A stretch of DNA of 64,000 bases from positions 59,038 through 123,037 of the forward strand of contig NZ_RBAL01000019.1 in the NCBI RefSeq assembly GCF_003626535.1, written 5' to 3'. Positions 55,942-63,683 of this stretch are shown in pieces. The translations under genes were made by a program, and so were the position numbers. The notes beneath the pieces are model-generated. The model was not told where the DNA came from. It saw nothing but the letters and a program-made list of their open reading frames with translations, and did not search any database. Position 1 is the first letter of the stretch; each line of letters begins with the position of its first letter. The DNA comes from Streptomyces hoynatensis (GTDB taxonomy: Bacteria > Actinomycetota > Actinomycetes > Streptomycetales > Streptomycetaceae).

Positions 55942-58016
55942 CCGCGGAGAACGCCTCCTCATCGCCGCCGCCCCCGCCCGCGCCTGGCGGTGCGGAGCCT
56001 GCGGGCGCCCGGGATTCCGGGAGCGCGCCGCCCGCCGCGCCCCCGGGGGAGTCCGGGGAGGCGGCCGCGCGCCGGGAGGCGGCCGAGCGGCTGCGGGCCG
56101 CGGTGCGGGCCGTGGAGAGCGGCGAGCGCCCGGCCGCCTCGTTCTTCGCCGCCCCGGCCAGGCCCGCGCCCGCCCCGCGCCCGGGCGGCGGGGCGGCCGG
56201 GGGCCCGGGGGCGGGCGGGCCCGGCGCGGGGCCGGTGCGGGTGCCGGCGGAGCTGCCCGCGCTGCTGGCCGGCGGCGGGGCGCCCGAGTCGCTCGCCGGC
56301 GCGGTCGTGGCGGCGCTCGGCGAGGGGGCGGAGGAGGAGCTGCGGGCCGACCCGTGGCGGCTGCTGGCCGTCGAGGGGGTGCGCCCCGAGCAGGCGGACG
56401 GCTTCGCGCGGGCGCTGCTCGGCCCCGAGGCCGGCCCGGGGGACGTCCGCAGGACCCGCGCGCTGACGGCCTGGCTGCTGGAGCGGGCCGCCCGCGCCGG
56501 GCACACGGCCCTGCCCTGGGACGAGGCCGCCAAGGGCCTTGCGGGGCACGCGGTTTCCGACCCGGAGGAGGCGCTGCGGGACGCCGTGGAGGCGGGCGCG
56601 GTGCTGGTCTTCGAGCCGGAGCCCGGCCCGGGCGGGGAGGAGGAGGACGCCGCGGCCGGAGCCGGGGCCGCGGAGTCCCGGGGCGGCCAGGCCGCGGACG
56701 GGGAGGCGCCCGGGTTGCTGCTCGGCCTGGAGCGTTGCGCCCTGGCCGAGGAGAGCCTCGCGGACGGGCTGGCCAGGCTGCGCGCCACCTTCGGCTCCGG
56801 CGCCGGGGAGGCGCCCTCCGCCGCGGACTGGGCGGCGGCGGCCGGGGCCGCTCCCTCCCCCTCCGCGGCGGAGCTGCTGCGGGCCGCGGCGGGCAGCCCC
56901 GTCGTCGCGCACGTGGGCGGGGAGGCGGCGCGCGCCGAGCCGGCCGCGCTGGTCGCGGCCGGGTCCGCGCTCGGCCTGCGGGCCTTCGCCGCGGCCCACG
57001 CCCCCGACGGGCGGCGGCGGCTGGCCGCCCTGCTGCCCGCGGAGGCCGCAGGCGCCGCGGTCACCGTGGCCGGGCTGCTGTCGGGCGAGGAGGGGCCGGG
57101 CCGCGACGAGGAGGGGCTGCTGCGGGTGGACCTGCTCGCGGTGCTGGACGCGGCGCAGCTGTCCGCGGAGACCGCGGCGGCCCTCGTGGAGTCCCTGCCG
57201 GACGGCGCGCGGCTCGTGCTCAGCGGCGACCCGCTGCTGCTGGGCGCGGCCGGCCCCGGCCAGGTGCTCGCGGACCTGCTCGCCGCCGGCTTCCCCCGCG
57301 TCCACTCCCGCACCCCGGACCCGGGTCCGCTCGGCGAGCTGGTGTCCGGCGTCGGGGCCGGCGAGCTGCTGCCGGTGGCGGCCCCGGGCAAGGAGGTGGT
57401 GATCGTGCCGGTGCGCGATCCGGGCGAGGCCGTGCACCGCACGGTGCAGCTGGTGGCCGACTCCATCCCGCGGGCCTTCGGTCACCAGGGCGGCGAGGTG
57501 CAGGTGATCACCCCGGGGCACGGCGGCCCGGTCGGCACCCGGGCGCTGAACGCGGCGCTGAAGGAGCGGCTCAACCCCGGCCCCGGCCGTTTCGGCGGCT
57601 TCGACCCGGGCGACCGCGTGGCCCACTCCCCCGCCCCCGGGCACACCAGGCTCGGCGCCGTGGCCGAGGCGGACGAGTCCGGGCTGTGGGTGGAGGGCCA
57701 GGAGGGGCGGTTCCAGGTGGCGCGGGAGCGCGTGGCCGACACCCTCAGGCACGGCTGGGCCCTCACCGCCCACCAGGCGGCGGGCATCAGGTGGCCGGCG
57801 GCCGTGGTGGTGCTGCCGGGGGACGCCGAGCGCACCGTCGACCGCTCCTGGGTGTACACGGCGTTCGGCCGCGGGGAGCGGCACCTCTCCGTGGTGCAGG
57901 GCGCGGGCGCCGGGCTGGCCGCGGCGGTGGCCGGGCCGCCGGCCCGCGCGCGCACCACCCGCCTGCCGGCCCTGCTGCGCGAGCAGGCGCTGCAGGAGGC
58001 CGCTGCCGGGGCGTGA
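55938..58016 (+). CDS. degenerate RecD2-like protein with helix-hairpin-helix domain, predicted non-functional as a helicase
   Basis: A 692-aa protein with the domain order of RecD2 helicases. Helix-hairpin-helix-like region ~95-160 (VPAELPALL then VEGVRPEQADGFARALLG), a winged-helix segment (~170-210), and a C-terminal half retaining the shape of RecD motifs: LSGDPLLLGAAGPGQVLADLL (~425), VQVITPGHGGPVGTRALNAALKERLNPG (in pieces, ~517), GDRV (~554), LTAHQAAGIRWPAAVVVLPG (~606) and YTAFGRGERHLSVVQG (~638). No Walker A (GxxGxGKT) or DE-box is seen where RecD2 has them. GTG start at 55938 overlaps the AKR stop. Ala/Gly/Pro-rich N-terminal ~90 residues are likely disordered. Confidence 0.8.
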   Translation: MTAENASSSPPPPPAPGGAEPAGARDSGSAPPAAPPGESGEAAARREAAERLRAAVRAVESGERPAASFFAAPARPAPAPRPGGGAAGGPGAGGPGAGPVRVPAELPALLAGGGAPESLAGAVVAALGEGAEEELRADPWRLLAVEGVRPEQADGFARALLGPEAGPGDVRRTRALTAWLLERAARAGHTALPWDEAAKGLAGHAVSDPEEALRDAVEAGAVLVFEPEPGPGGEEEDAAAGAGAAESRGGQAADGEAPGLLLGLERCALAEESLADGLARLRATFGSGAGEAPSAADWAAAAGAAPSPSAAELLRAAAGSPVVAHVGGEAARAEPAALVAAGSALGLRAFAAAHAPDGRRRLAALLPAEAAGAAVTVAGLLSGEEGPGRDEEGLLRVDLLAVLDAAQLSAETAAALVESLPDGARLVLSGDPLLLGAAGPGQVLADLLAAGFPRVHSRTPDPGPLGELVSGVGAGELLPVAAPGKEVVIVPVRDPGEAVHRTVQLVADSIPRAFGHQGGEVQVITPGHGGPVGTRALNAALKERLNPGPGRFGGFDPGDRVAHSPAPGHTRLGAVAEADESGLWVEGQEGRFQVARERVADTLRHGWALTAHQAAGIRWPAAVVVLPGDAERTVDRSWVYTAFGRGERHLSVVQGAGAGLAAAVAGPPARARTTRLPALLREQALQEAAAGA

Positions 58017-58020
58017 CCGC

Positions 58021-58055
58021 CCGGGGCCCGGGCCGCCGCACGGCCCGGGCCCCGG
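58021..58055. terminator. bidirectional hairpin after RecD2-like gene
   Basis: A perfect 15-bp inverted repeat with a 5-base CCGCA loop begins 4 bases after the RecD2-like stop and precedes the convergent 3' end of the gene at 58096. Confidence 0.7.
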
Positions 58056-58095
58056 TACCCGGGGGCAAGCCCCGCGAGGTTCCGAACGACGCGGC

Positions 58096-58773
58096 CTAGC
58101 CGATGCCGTCGAGCTCGTCGGCGCCGTCGAGGTCGTCCTCCTCGAAGGCCTCGCTGATGTCGAGCCGGCAGATGACCCGTTCCGGGTCGACCGCGTCGAA
58201 GGGGGCGGACAGCCACTCCCCCGGCTCGGCGGGCTCGTCCGCGACCGTCACCCAGAGCGTGGCGTCGCCCTCCTCCAGGCCGAACTCCTTGTGCCTGGTG
58301 GCGATCTCGTCCGGGTCGTACTCGCCGAACAGGACGCCAAGCGCGTTCTGCACGGCGCGCCCGGCCGCCTCGTCGCGGTCCGGCTCGCCCACCTCGGACG
58401 CCTCCGGGTCCAGGTCGGCCACCCGCCGTGCCTGCGCGATCAGCCGCCTCGGCTCCACCAGCGTGTAGTCGCGCCGGATGAACACGCTGAGCGCCTCCGG
58501 CTCCTCCGGACCCGCGTATACGGCGCCGCCGTCGGTCTCGGGCACCTCGAAGGGGGTGACCTCGTCGTAGGCGTCGTACAGCAGCTCGTCGTACGCCTCG
58601 CCCGCGGCGGCCATCTCGTTGAAGGCGGCGAAGACCGCGGCGTCCGCCTCCGGGCCCGCGCCGGGCGTCGCCGCGCGCCGCTCGATCGCCGCGAGGTGCC
58701 GGTCGATCGCCTCTTTGAGTGCGTCGGCGGCGGCGCGCACTTCGGCAGCGGTGGGCTGCACAACATCAGACAT
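58096..58773 (-). CDS. conserved actinobacterial hypothetical protein, acidic
   Basis: A 225-aa acidic protein (MSDVVQPTAAEVRAAADALKEAID at the start, EEDDLDGADELDGIG at the end). No signal peptide, membrane helix or catalytic motif. The first ~75 residues look helical; the rest mixed. ATG 58773 is preferred to an in-frame codon 39 bases upstream that gives an unlikely Cys-rich extension. Divergent from DUF5703. No function recognised. Confidence 0.78.
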   Translation of the reverse strand: MSDVVQPTAAEVRAAADALKEAIDRHLAAIERRAATPGAGPEADAAVFAAFNEMAAAGEAYDELLYDAYDEVTPFEVPETDGGAVYAGPEEPEALSVFIRRDYTLVEPRRLIAQARRVADLDPEASEVGEPDRDEAAGRAVQNALGVLFGEYDPDEIATRHKEFGLEEGDATLWVTVADEPAEPGEWLSAPFDAVDPERVICRLDISEAFEEDDLDGADELDGIG

Positions 58774-58820
58774 GGTGCAGACGGTATCGGCATCCAGGGC
58801 ATGCGCGCACAATGGATTCG

Positions 58821-59009
58821 ATGCCGGAATACGAGTTTCGCGATGTGTATGTTCCGCGGGGGGTCTCCCGCGCCGCCGCCACGCGCCTGCTGACCGAGCA
58901 TGCCGAGTACGGTCACTGGGAGCTGGCCCGACTCCGCCTGTACCCCGACGGCAGCCGCCGGGTGCGGCTGCGCCGCCGGATCATCCGCCAGCTGCGGGCG
59001 ACCTGGTGA
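58821..59009 (+). CDS. DUF5703 family small protein
   Basis: A 62-aa conserved actinobacterial protein, MPEYEFRDVYVPRGVSRAAA at the N terminus and RRVRLRRRIIRQLRATW at the C terminus. Strongly basic tail. Function unknown. An ATG three codons upstream (58812) is possible, but family members start at the chosen one. Divergent from the acidic hypothetical gene with a shared 47-bp upstream region. Confidence 0.88.
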   Translation: MPEYEFRDVYVPRGVSRAAATRLLTEHAEYGHWELARLRLYPDGSRRVRLRRRIIRQLRATW

Positions 59010-59021
59010 CCCGAAGACGAC

Positions 59022-59054
59022 GAGTGGGTCCCGCCCGGGGCGGGACCCACTCGA
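59022..59054. terminator. 15-bp hairpin between DUF5703 and long chaplin
   Basis: A perfect 15-bp inverted repeat (CGAGTGGGTCCCGCC arm, 3-base loop) lies 12 bases after the DUF5703 stop and 24 bases before the chaplin stop, serving both convergent genes. Confidence 0.75.
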
Positions 59055-59078
59055 TGGGGTGAGATGTCGGCCGGCGGC

Positions 59079-59867
59079 TCAGCGTTGCCGCGGCACCCGC
59101 GCGCGGCGGTAGAGCACGGCGCCGCCGGCCAGCAGCCCGGCCCCCGCGGTCACGATGCCGGCCAGCGGCAGGTCGCTGCCGGTCTCGGCCAGCGCGCCCT
59201 CGGCCGGCTCGGCCGCCTCGGGCTCGGCGGGTGCGGGCTCCTCCTGCTGGACCGGGGTCTCCGGCTGCGTGCCACCGTGCGCCGCCGGGGGCTGCTCCGG
59301 CGGCGCCGGAGGCTGCCGGGGGTGGTGGGGCTGGTCCGGGTGCCCGGGCTCGGCGGGCGGGGCCTCGTTCTCGCAGTCGTTGCCCGAGGCCGAGTTGCCG
59401 ATGCCGATGACCGAGGCCGCGTTCCCGCAGAGGTTGAGCGGGATGTCGATCGGCGCCTCCACGTCGTTGCCCGAGGCGACGCCGGGGGAACCGGCCGCCA
59501 CGCTGTGGGCCTGCGAGCCGCCGCCCGGGCTGCCCGCGTCCGGCGCCTGCGCCCCGCCTCCGGGCTGCCCGCCGCCGTGGCCCTGGCCTTGGCCGTGGTC
59601 CTGGCCGTGGGCCTGGGAACCGGGTCCGCGGTTCTCGCAGTTGTTGCCGTAGGCCGGGTTCAGCAGGCCGACGGCGTTGATGGTGTTGCCGCACACGTTC
59701 ACCGGCACGCTGACCGGAATCTGAACCGTGTTGCCCGAGGCGACGCCGGGCGAACCGGCCGCCGCGCCCGCGGCGTCCGAGTCCGCGAACGCGGCACCGC
59801 CGGACATCGCGAGGACGCCGCCGGCGGCGGCCGCGGTGAGCAGGCCCTGTCTCGTGACCTGTCGCAT
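59079..59867 (-). CDS. chpC: long chaplin, sortase-anchored (ChpC-type)
   Basis: A 262-aa secreted surface-active protein of aerial hyphae. Signal peptide (residues ~1-28), first chaplin domain (AGSPGVASGNTVQIPVSVPVN, VCGNTINAVGLLNPAYGNNC), Gln/Gly/His-rich linker, second chaplin domain (GSPGVASGNDVEAPIDIPLN, LCGNAASVIGIGNSASGNDC), Pro-rich spacer, then a cell-wall sorting signal LAETG with C-terminal transmembrane helix and basic tail. Each domain carries the paired Cys of chaplins. LAxTG suits streptomycete class E sortase. ATG 59867 has AGGGG upstream. The letter is by analogy to S. coelicolor gene order (ChpC next to ChpH). Confidence 0.92.
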   Translation of the reverse strand: MRQVTRQGLLTAAAAGGVLAMSGGAAFADSDAAGAAAGSPGVASGNTVQIPVSVPVNVCGNTINAVGLLNPAYGNNCENRGPGSQAHGQDHGQGQGHGGGQPGGGAQAPDAGSPGGGSQAHSVAAGSPGVASGNDVEAPIDIPLNLCGNAASVIGIGNSASGNDCENEAPPAEPGHPDQPHHPRQPPAPPEQPPAAHGGTQPETPVQQEEPAPAEPEAAEPAEGALAETGSDLPLAGIVTAGAGLLAGGAVLYRRARVPRQR

Positions 59868-59944
59868 GGTTGTTTTCCCCTGCCTTGATGTTCCATGGGC
59901 GCGGGGTGGGGGGAGTGAGGGCACCCGCGCCCGAGAGGAAGTCT

Positions 59945-59982
59945 GGCGGCCCCGGGCGCACGCGGTGCGCGCCGGGGCCGCC
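59945..59982 (-). terminator. terminator of short chaplin gene
   Basis: An 11-bp outer stem (GGCGGCCCCGG arm) plus a 6-bp inner stem (GCGCAC / GTGCGC, 1-base bulge) lies 31 bases after the chpH stop, upstream of chpC. It separates the two chaplin transcripts. Confidence 0.65.
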
Positions 59983-60013
59983 GACTCAAGCCCTCATGAG
60001 GTGGGGCGTGGCA

Positions 60014-60247
60014 TCAGCCGTTGATGCAGGTGTTGCCGAACGCGGGGTTCAGCAGGCCGATGATGTTGATCGTGTTGCCACAGACGTTGACCGGCACGTG
60101 GACGGGCACCTGGATGACGTTCCCCGACAGGACGCCCGGGGACCCCACAGCGGCCCCACCGGCGTTCGAGTCCGCCATGGCGAGGCCCGCACCCGCGAGC
60201 ACCAGACCGCTGGTGGCAGCCGCGACAGCGACGACCCTCTTGATCAT
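60014..60247 (-). CDS. chpH: short chaplin (ChpH-type)
   Basis: A 77-aa secreted amphipathic protein: signal peptide residues ~1-26 (MIKRVVAVAAATSGLVLAGAG), mature chaplin domain of ~51 aa with two Cys in VNVCGNTINIIGLLNPAFGNTC. It self-assembles into the amyloid-like rodlet layer that lets hyphae leave water. ATG 60247 has AAGGAGG at 4 nt. Clear paralogue of the long chaplin's domains. Assignment to ChpH rather than ChpE is from gene order. Confidence 0.93.
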   Translation of the reverse strand: MIKRVVAVAAATSGLVLAGAGLAMADSNAGGAAVGSPGVLSGNVIQVPVHVPVNVCGNTINIIGLLNPAFGNTCING

Positions 60248-60391
60248 TCTTCCTCCTTGTTGACAGTGCGGCCCCAGCCGGGGACTGCACTCGTGGTAAC
60301 GAGGAGGGCGGAACATGGGCACGTGAGGCCGCTCCCTTTCACCCACTCTGAGGTAACGGGGAACAGCCGATCGAGGGCAGGGGTCAGTCGA

Positions 60392-61732
60392 TCAGCAGAG
60401 ATCGAGGAAACGGTCGAGCACCCGCACGCCGAACTGGAGGCCGTCAATCGGCACCCGCTCGTCCACCCCGTGGAACATGCCCGCGAAGTCGAGCTCGGGA
60501 GGCAGCTTCAGCGGGGCGAAGCCGAAGCCCCGGATGCCCAGCTCGTCGAACGACTTGGCGTCCGTGCCGCCGGAGAGCATGTAGGGAACGGCCCGCGCCA
60601 CCGGGTCCTCCGCCTGGAGCGCCGACTGCATCGCGGCCACGAGCGGGCCGTCGAACGTCGTCTCCACCGCCTTGTCCGCGTGCACGTCCTCGCGCCGCAC
60701 CCGCGGGCCGAGGACGCGGTCGAGGTCGGCGAGGAACTCCTCCTCGTACCCCGGCAGGAAGCGGCCGTCCACGTGCGCGGTGGCCTGCCCCGGGATGACG
60801 TTCACCTTGTACCCGGCGGCCAGCTGGGTGGGGGCCGCCGTGTTCTGCAGGGTCGCGCCGATCAGCTTGGCGATGCCGCCGAGCCTGACGAGCGTCTCCT
60901 CCATGTCCTCCGGGTCGAGCGGCACGCCGAAGGCGTCGGAGAGCTCGTCGAGGAACGCCCTGACCGTCTTCGTCACCCGCACCGGGAACGTGTGCCGCCC
61001 GAGCCTGGCCACCGCCTCGCACAGCTCGGTGACGGCGTTGTCGTCGTTCGTCATCGAGCCGTGCCCCGCGGTGCCCTCGACGGTCAGCCGCATCCAGTGC
61101 ATGCCCTTCTCCGCGGTCTGCACCAGGTAGAGCCGCAGCTGCTCGTTCACGGTGAAGGAGAACCCGCCCACCTCGCTGATCGCCTCGGTGACCCCCTCGA
61201 AGAGCCCCGGGTGGTTGCGGACCAGGTGCCTGGCCCCGAAGACCCCGCCCGCCTCCTCGTCCGCGAGGAAGGCGACCACCACGTCCCGCGGCGGCTTGCG
61301 CCCGCTGCGCATCCGCTCCCGGACGACGGCCAGCGTCATCGCGTCCATGTCCTTCATGTCCACGGCCCCCCGGCCCCAGACGCAGCCGTCCGCGATCTCC
61401 CCGGAGAAGGGGTGGTGGGTCCAGTCGGCCGCGTCGGCGGGCACCACGTCGGTGTGGCCGTGGATCAGCAGGGCGGGCCGGGAGGGGTCCTCCCCCTCGA
61501 TCCTGGCCACGGTCGAGGCCCGGCCGGGGTGCGACTCGAAGATCTCCGGCTGGAGGCCGACCTCGGCCAACTGCCCGGCCACGTACTCCGCCGCGGCCCG
61601 CTCGCCGGGGCCCGAGTGGTCGCCGTAGTTGCTGGTGTCGATGCGGATGAGGTCACGGCACAGCCCGACCACCTCCTCCTCCGCGCGCTGACTGCTTCCG
61701 GCGTGGCTTGGGGTGGAGCTCGACTGGCTCAC
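60392..61732 (-). CDS. M20-family metallopeptidase/amidohydrolase
   Basis: A 446-aa cytoplasmic zinc peptidase of the M20 (ArgE/DapE/carboxypeptidase G2) family. Metal ligands: His and Asp in LIHGHTDVVPAD, Asp in GRGAVDMKDMDAM, Glu pair in LADEEAGGVFG; the dimerisation domain contains GTAGHGSMTNDDNAV. Substrate is not predictable (peptide or acyl-amino acid). It starts with MSQSSSTPSHAGSS; upstream of chpH, on the same strand, with ~145 bp carrying the chpH promoter. Confidence 0.92.
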   Translation of the reverse strand: MSQSSSTPSHAGSSQRAEEEVVGLCRDLIRIDTSNYGDHSGPGERAAAEYVAGQLAEVGLQPEIFESHPGRASTVARIEGEDPSRPALLIHGHTDVVPADAADWTHHPFSGEIADGCVWGRGAVDMKDMDAMTLAVVRERMRSGRKPPRDVVVAFLADEEAGGVFGARHLVRNHPGLFEGVTEAISEVGGFSFTVNEQLRLYLVQTAEKGMHWMRLTVEGTAGHGSMTNDDNAVTELCEAVARLGRHTFPVRVTKTVRAFLDELSDAFGVPLDPEDMEETLVRLGGIAKLIGATLQNTAAPTQLAAGYKVNVIPGQATAHVDGRFLPGYEEEFLADLDRVLGPRVRREDVHADKAVETTFDGPLVAAMQSALQAEDPVARAVPYMLSGGTDAKSFDELGIRGFGFAPLKLPPELDFAGMFHGVDERVPIDGLQFGVRVLDRFLDLC

Positions 61733-61877
61733 GGCGCCTCCTCCTGCGATGGGTCGCCCCCATCCTCCCCCGCTCCCGCCGCCCGGCCCAAGGGGCGGCC
61801 CCCCACCACTGGGTGGAGATCACCTGGCCCCGGACTTTGCTATGGTTTCCCACGTCGCCGGGCATACCGGCGGCCGA

Positions 61878-61962
61878 GTCCGGGTGGCGGAATGGCAGAC
61901 GCGCTAGCTTGAGGTGCTAGTGCCCGTTTAAGGGCGTGGGGGTTCAAGTCCCCCCTCGGACA
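61878..61962 (+). tRNA. tRNA-Leu (anticodon GAG)
   Basis: An 85-nt class II tRNA without encoded CCA. Acceptor stem GTCCGGG pairs with CTCGGAC (one G-U), anticodon stem CTAGC/GCTAG encloses TTGAGGT with GAG at 61911-61913, a long variable arm (TGCCCGTTTAAGGGCG) and a T arm GGGGGTTCAAGTCCCCC follow. It reads CUC leucine codons. tRNA-Leu genes are common integration targets, and the region beyond it differs in character. Confidence 0.95.
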
Positions 61963-61994
61963 CTCACTGACAGCCCACGGGCTTGCTGTTGACG

Positions 61995-62028
61995 ATCCTG
62001 GTCGAGACGCATCTCGACCAGGATTTTC
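61995..62028 (+). terminator. intrinsic terminator after tRNA-Leu
   Basis: A perfect 13-bp stem (ATCCTGGTCGAGA arm) with a 4-base CGCA loop is followed by TTTTCTG, 33 bases past the tRNA. It is the most canonical terminator in the window. Confidence 0.85.
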
Positions 62029-62050
62029 TGTGCGCTGACGTCGTAGGTGA

Positions 62051-62437
62051 GGGTCCCGCCACGCACACGCCGCCGCGGCCGTCGGCGACCTCCACGGCAT
62101 GCGGCGTTCGACCGAAGAGGCCCACGCCCATCTCGGCCGTCCCGACGCGCAGGAGACCCGCCCGCCCTGGCTCGGCGTGAGCGCCGAACACACCCAGGAC
62201 CGCGACGCGCTGCTCCACGGCACCTGGCTCGCGCGTTCCTACCTGCTGCGCGACAACCTGGACCAGACCGTCGCCACCACGAACTCCCTGCTGGCGTACG
62301 CCGCCACCGTTCGTTCCCGGCACACCCGCGACATCCTGCACACGCTCGACACCGACCTCGCCCGGCGCCCCGAACTCCGCAACCACACCACCGTGCAGGA
62401 CCTCCGCCGGCGAAGCGCCACCGTCACCGCGAGGTGA
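62051..62437 (+). pseudogene. C-terminal remnant of a TPR-containing transcriptional regulator
   Basis: A frame that opens after a TGA at 62048 and reads HAAAAVGDLHGMRRSTEEAH, then RPPWLGVSAEHTQDRD and ATVRSRHTRDILHTLDTDLARRP to the stop. This is the tail pattern of Streptomyces XRE-type regulators that carry an N-terminal HTH and TPR-like helices; the HTH half is missing. An ATG at 62099 could allow a 112-aa product, but ribosome-binding and family evidence are lacking. Confidence 0.6.
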
Positions 62438-62465
62438 GCCACGACCGGGCCCCCGCCGGGCCGTG

Positions 62466-63239
62466 TCAGACCGTTCGCTTCCCCCCGGGGCCCCAGCCCT
62501 CCAGAAAACGGCGAACGATGGGCTCCAGGTAGTCGGCATGCGGCCCGTCGAGCTCGCCGAGTTCCGCGACGGACCCGATCAGCGCGATCCGGTCGAGCTC
62601 GGACACCACTCCCCGCGCCCGGTCCGCGGCAGTCACGCCCGCAAAGCACCTGCGCAGCACCGCCCCGGGCAGCGCCGGAGCCGTGTGCACCAGGCCGATG
62701 CTCCGGTTCTCCCCGCGGGTGACGGCCCACAGAGGCAGCCGCTCCGGCGGCACCTCCACACCGATCTCCTCGGCCAGCTCGCGGGCGGCATTGCCGCGGA
62801 CACCCCCCGCATCGAGCACCCCGCCCTCACCCGGCGGCTCGACCGAGCCCCCCGGGAGCTGCCAGCGGCCCGGAGCCGCCGTCGACGAGGACATCCTGGC
62901 CACCAGGACGCGCCCGTCGTCGGTGGCCTGCACGACGCTGACGAACAACGAAGGCAACCACGAGACGCAGCCCGGTACCCGGCGCAGCGCGTAATGCCGG
63001 TAAGTCACGCGCGCCCAGGACAGCACGAGGCTGTGCGGCCCTTCCCACTCCAGTCCCGCGCAGGCCACCACCGGGCCGTCGAACAGGCTCGGATTCGCCC
63101 GGACCGCCTTGTCCCAGACTCGGTCTCCCACCGCCTCCTCCTCCGGCGAGACCTGCGGCGCCCCGACCTCCCTCAGGCGGAGCCGGTGCACCTCGAAAAA
63201 GTCGACACCCGCGGGCGAAAGGCTTTCCGTCACCGGCAC
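62466..63239 (-). CDS. NUDIX hydrolase domain protein
   Basis: A 257-aa protein. The NUDIX box is GGSVEPPGEGG then NAARELAEEIGV, with REL-x-EE-x-G intact but a longer gap than the standard 23 residues between G and RE; it may hydrolyse a nucleoside-diphosphate derivative. The first ~90 residues are a separate conserved segment. GTG 63239 is chosen, with GTG 63233 as a close alternative; neither has a strong ribosome-binding site. It is the only intact-looking gene beyond the tRNA-Leu. Confidence 0.8.
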   Translation of the reverse strand: MPVTESLSPAGVDFFEVHRLRLREVGAPQVSPEEEAVGDRVWDKAVRANPSLFDGPVVACAGLEWEGPHSLVLSWARVTYRHYALRRVPGCVSWLPSLFVSVVQATDDGRVLVARMSSSTAAPGRWQLPGGSVEPPGEGGVLDAGGVRGNAARELAEEIGVEVPPERLPLWAVTRGENRSIGLVHTAPALPGAVLRRCFAGVTAADRARGVVSELDRIALIGSVAELGELDGPHADYLEPIVRRFLEGWGPGGKRTV

Positions 63240-63498
63240 ATCGTAGGGTCGGCCAGGCCCGCAACGGGCCGGCCGCCACCCTCCACGGTGAACTCCGGAC
63301 ATGCACCCGAACGGGAGTACGGCGCCGCGGCCGCCACCCCCCACGCTGCGCCAACCCGACCGAGGCGAGCGCGCGCTCCCGGGAAGCGAGGTCGGCCCCA
63401 CGTGGCGCCTCCGCCGCCGGTCACGCTCGCCCCCCATGCTCTTCCGCCTACGGCAGTTCCTCTTCGACCCGCCGCAAAAAGACAGCCGTCCGGGGGCT

Positions 63499-63683
63499 TC
63501 AGTGGCCGGACAGGTCCCGACCCAGCCGGGCCAGCAACCCGGTGATGCGCTGAGAGGTGACAGCGGGAAATCGCCCCAGGGCACGTTCCCCGCTCTCGAC
63601 CGCCTGGTCCGCATCGCCCGCCTGGGCGTAGGCCAAGGCACCCCACCTAGATTCGAAGAGCCCGTTTTCGTGCCTGGCCGGGT
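63499..63683 (-). pseudogene. C-terminal remnant of a second regulator
   Basis: A reading frame without a start (upstream TGA at 63684-63686) encoding GLFESRWGALAYAQAGDADQ, then SGERALGRFPAVTSQRITGL to the stop at 63499. The RWG-LAYAQAGD pattern and helical repeats match the C-terminal TPR-like region of Streptomyces HTH regulators. Not reported as an ORF with a start codon. Together with the remnant at 62051 it brackets the NUDIX gene. Confidence 0.6.
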
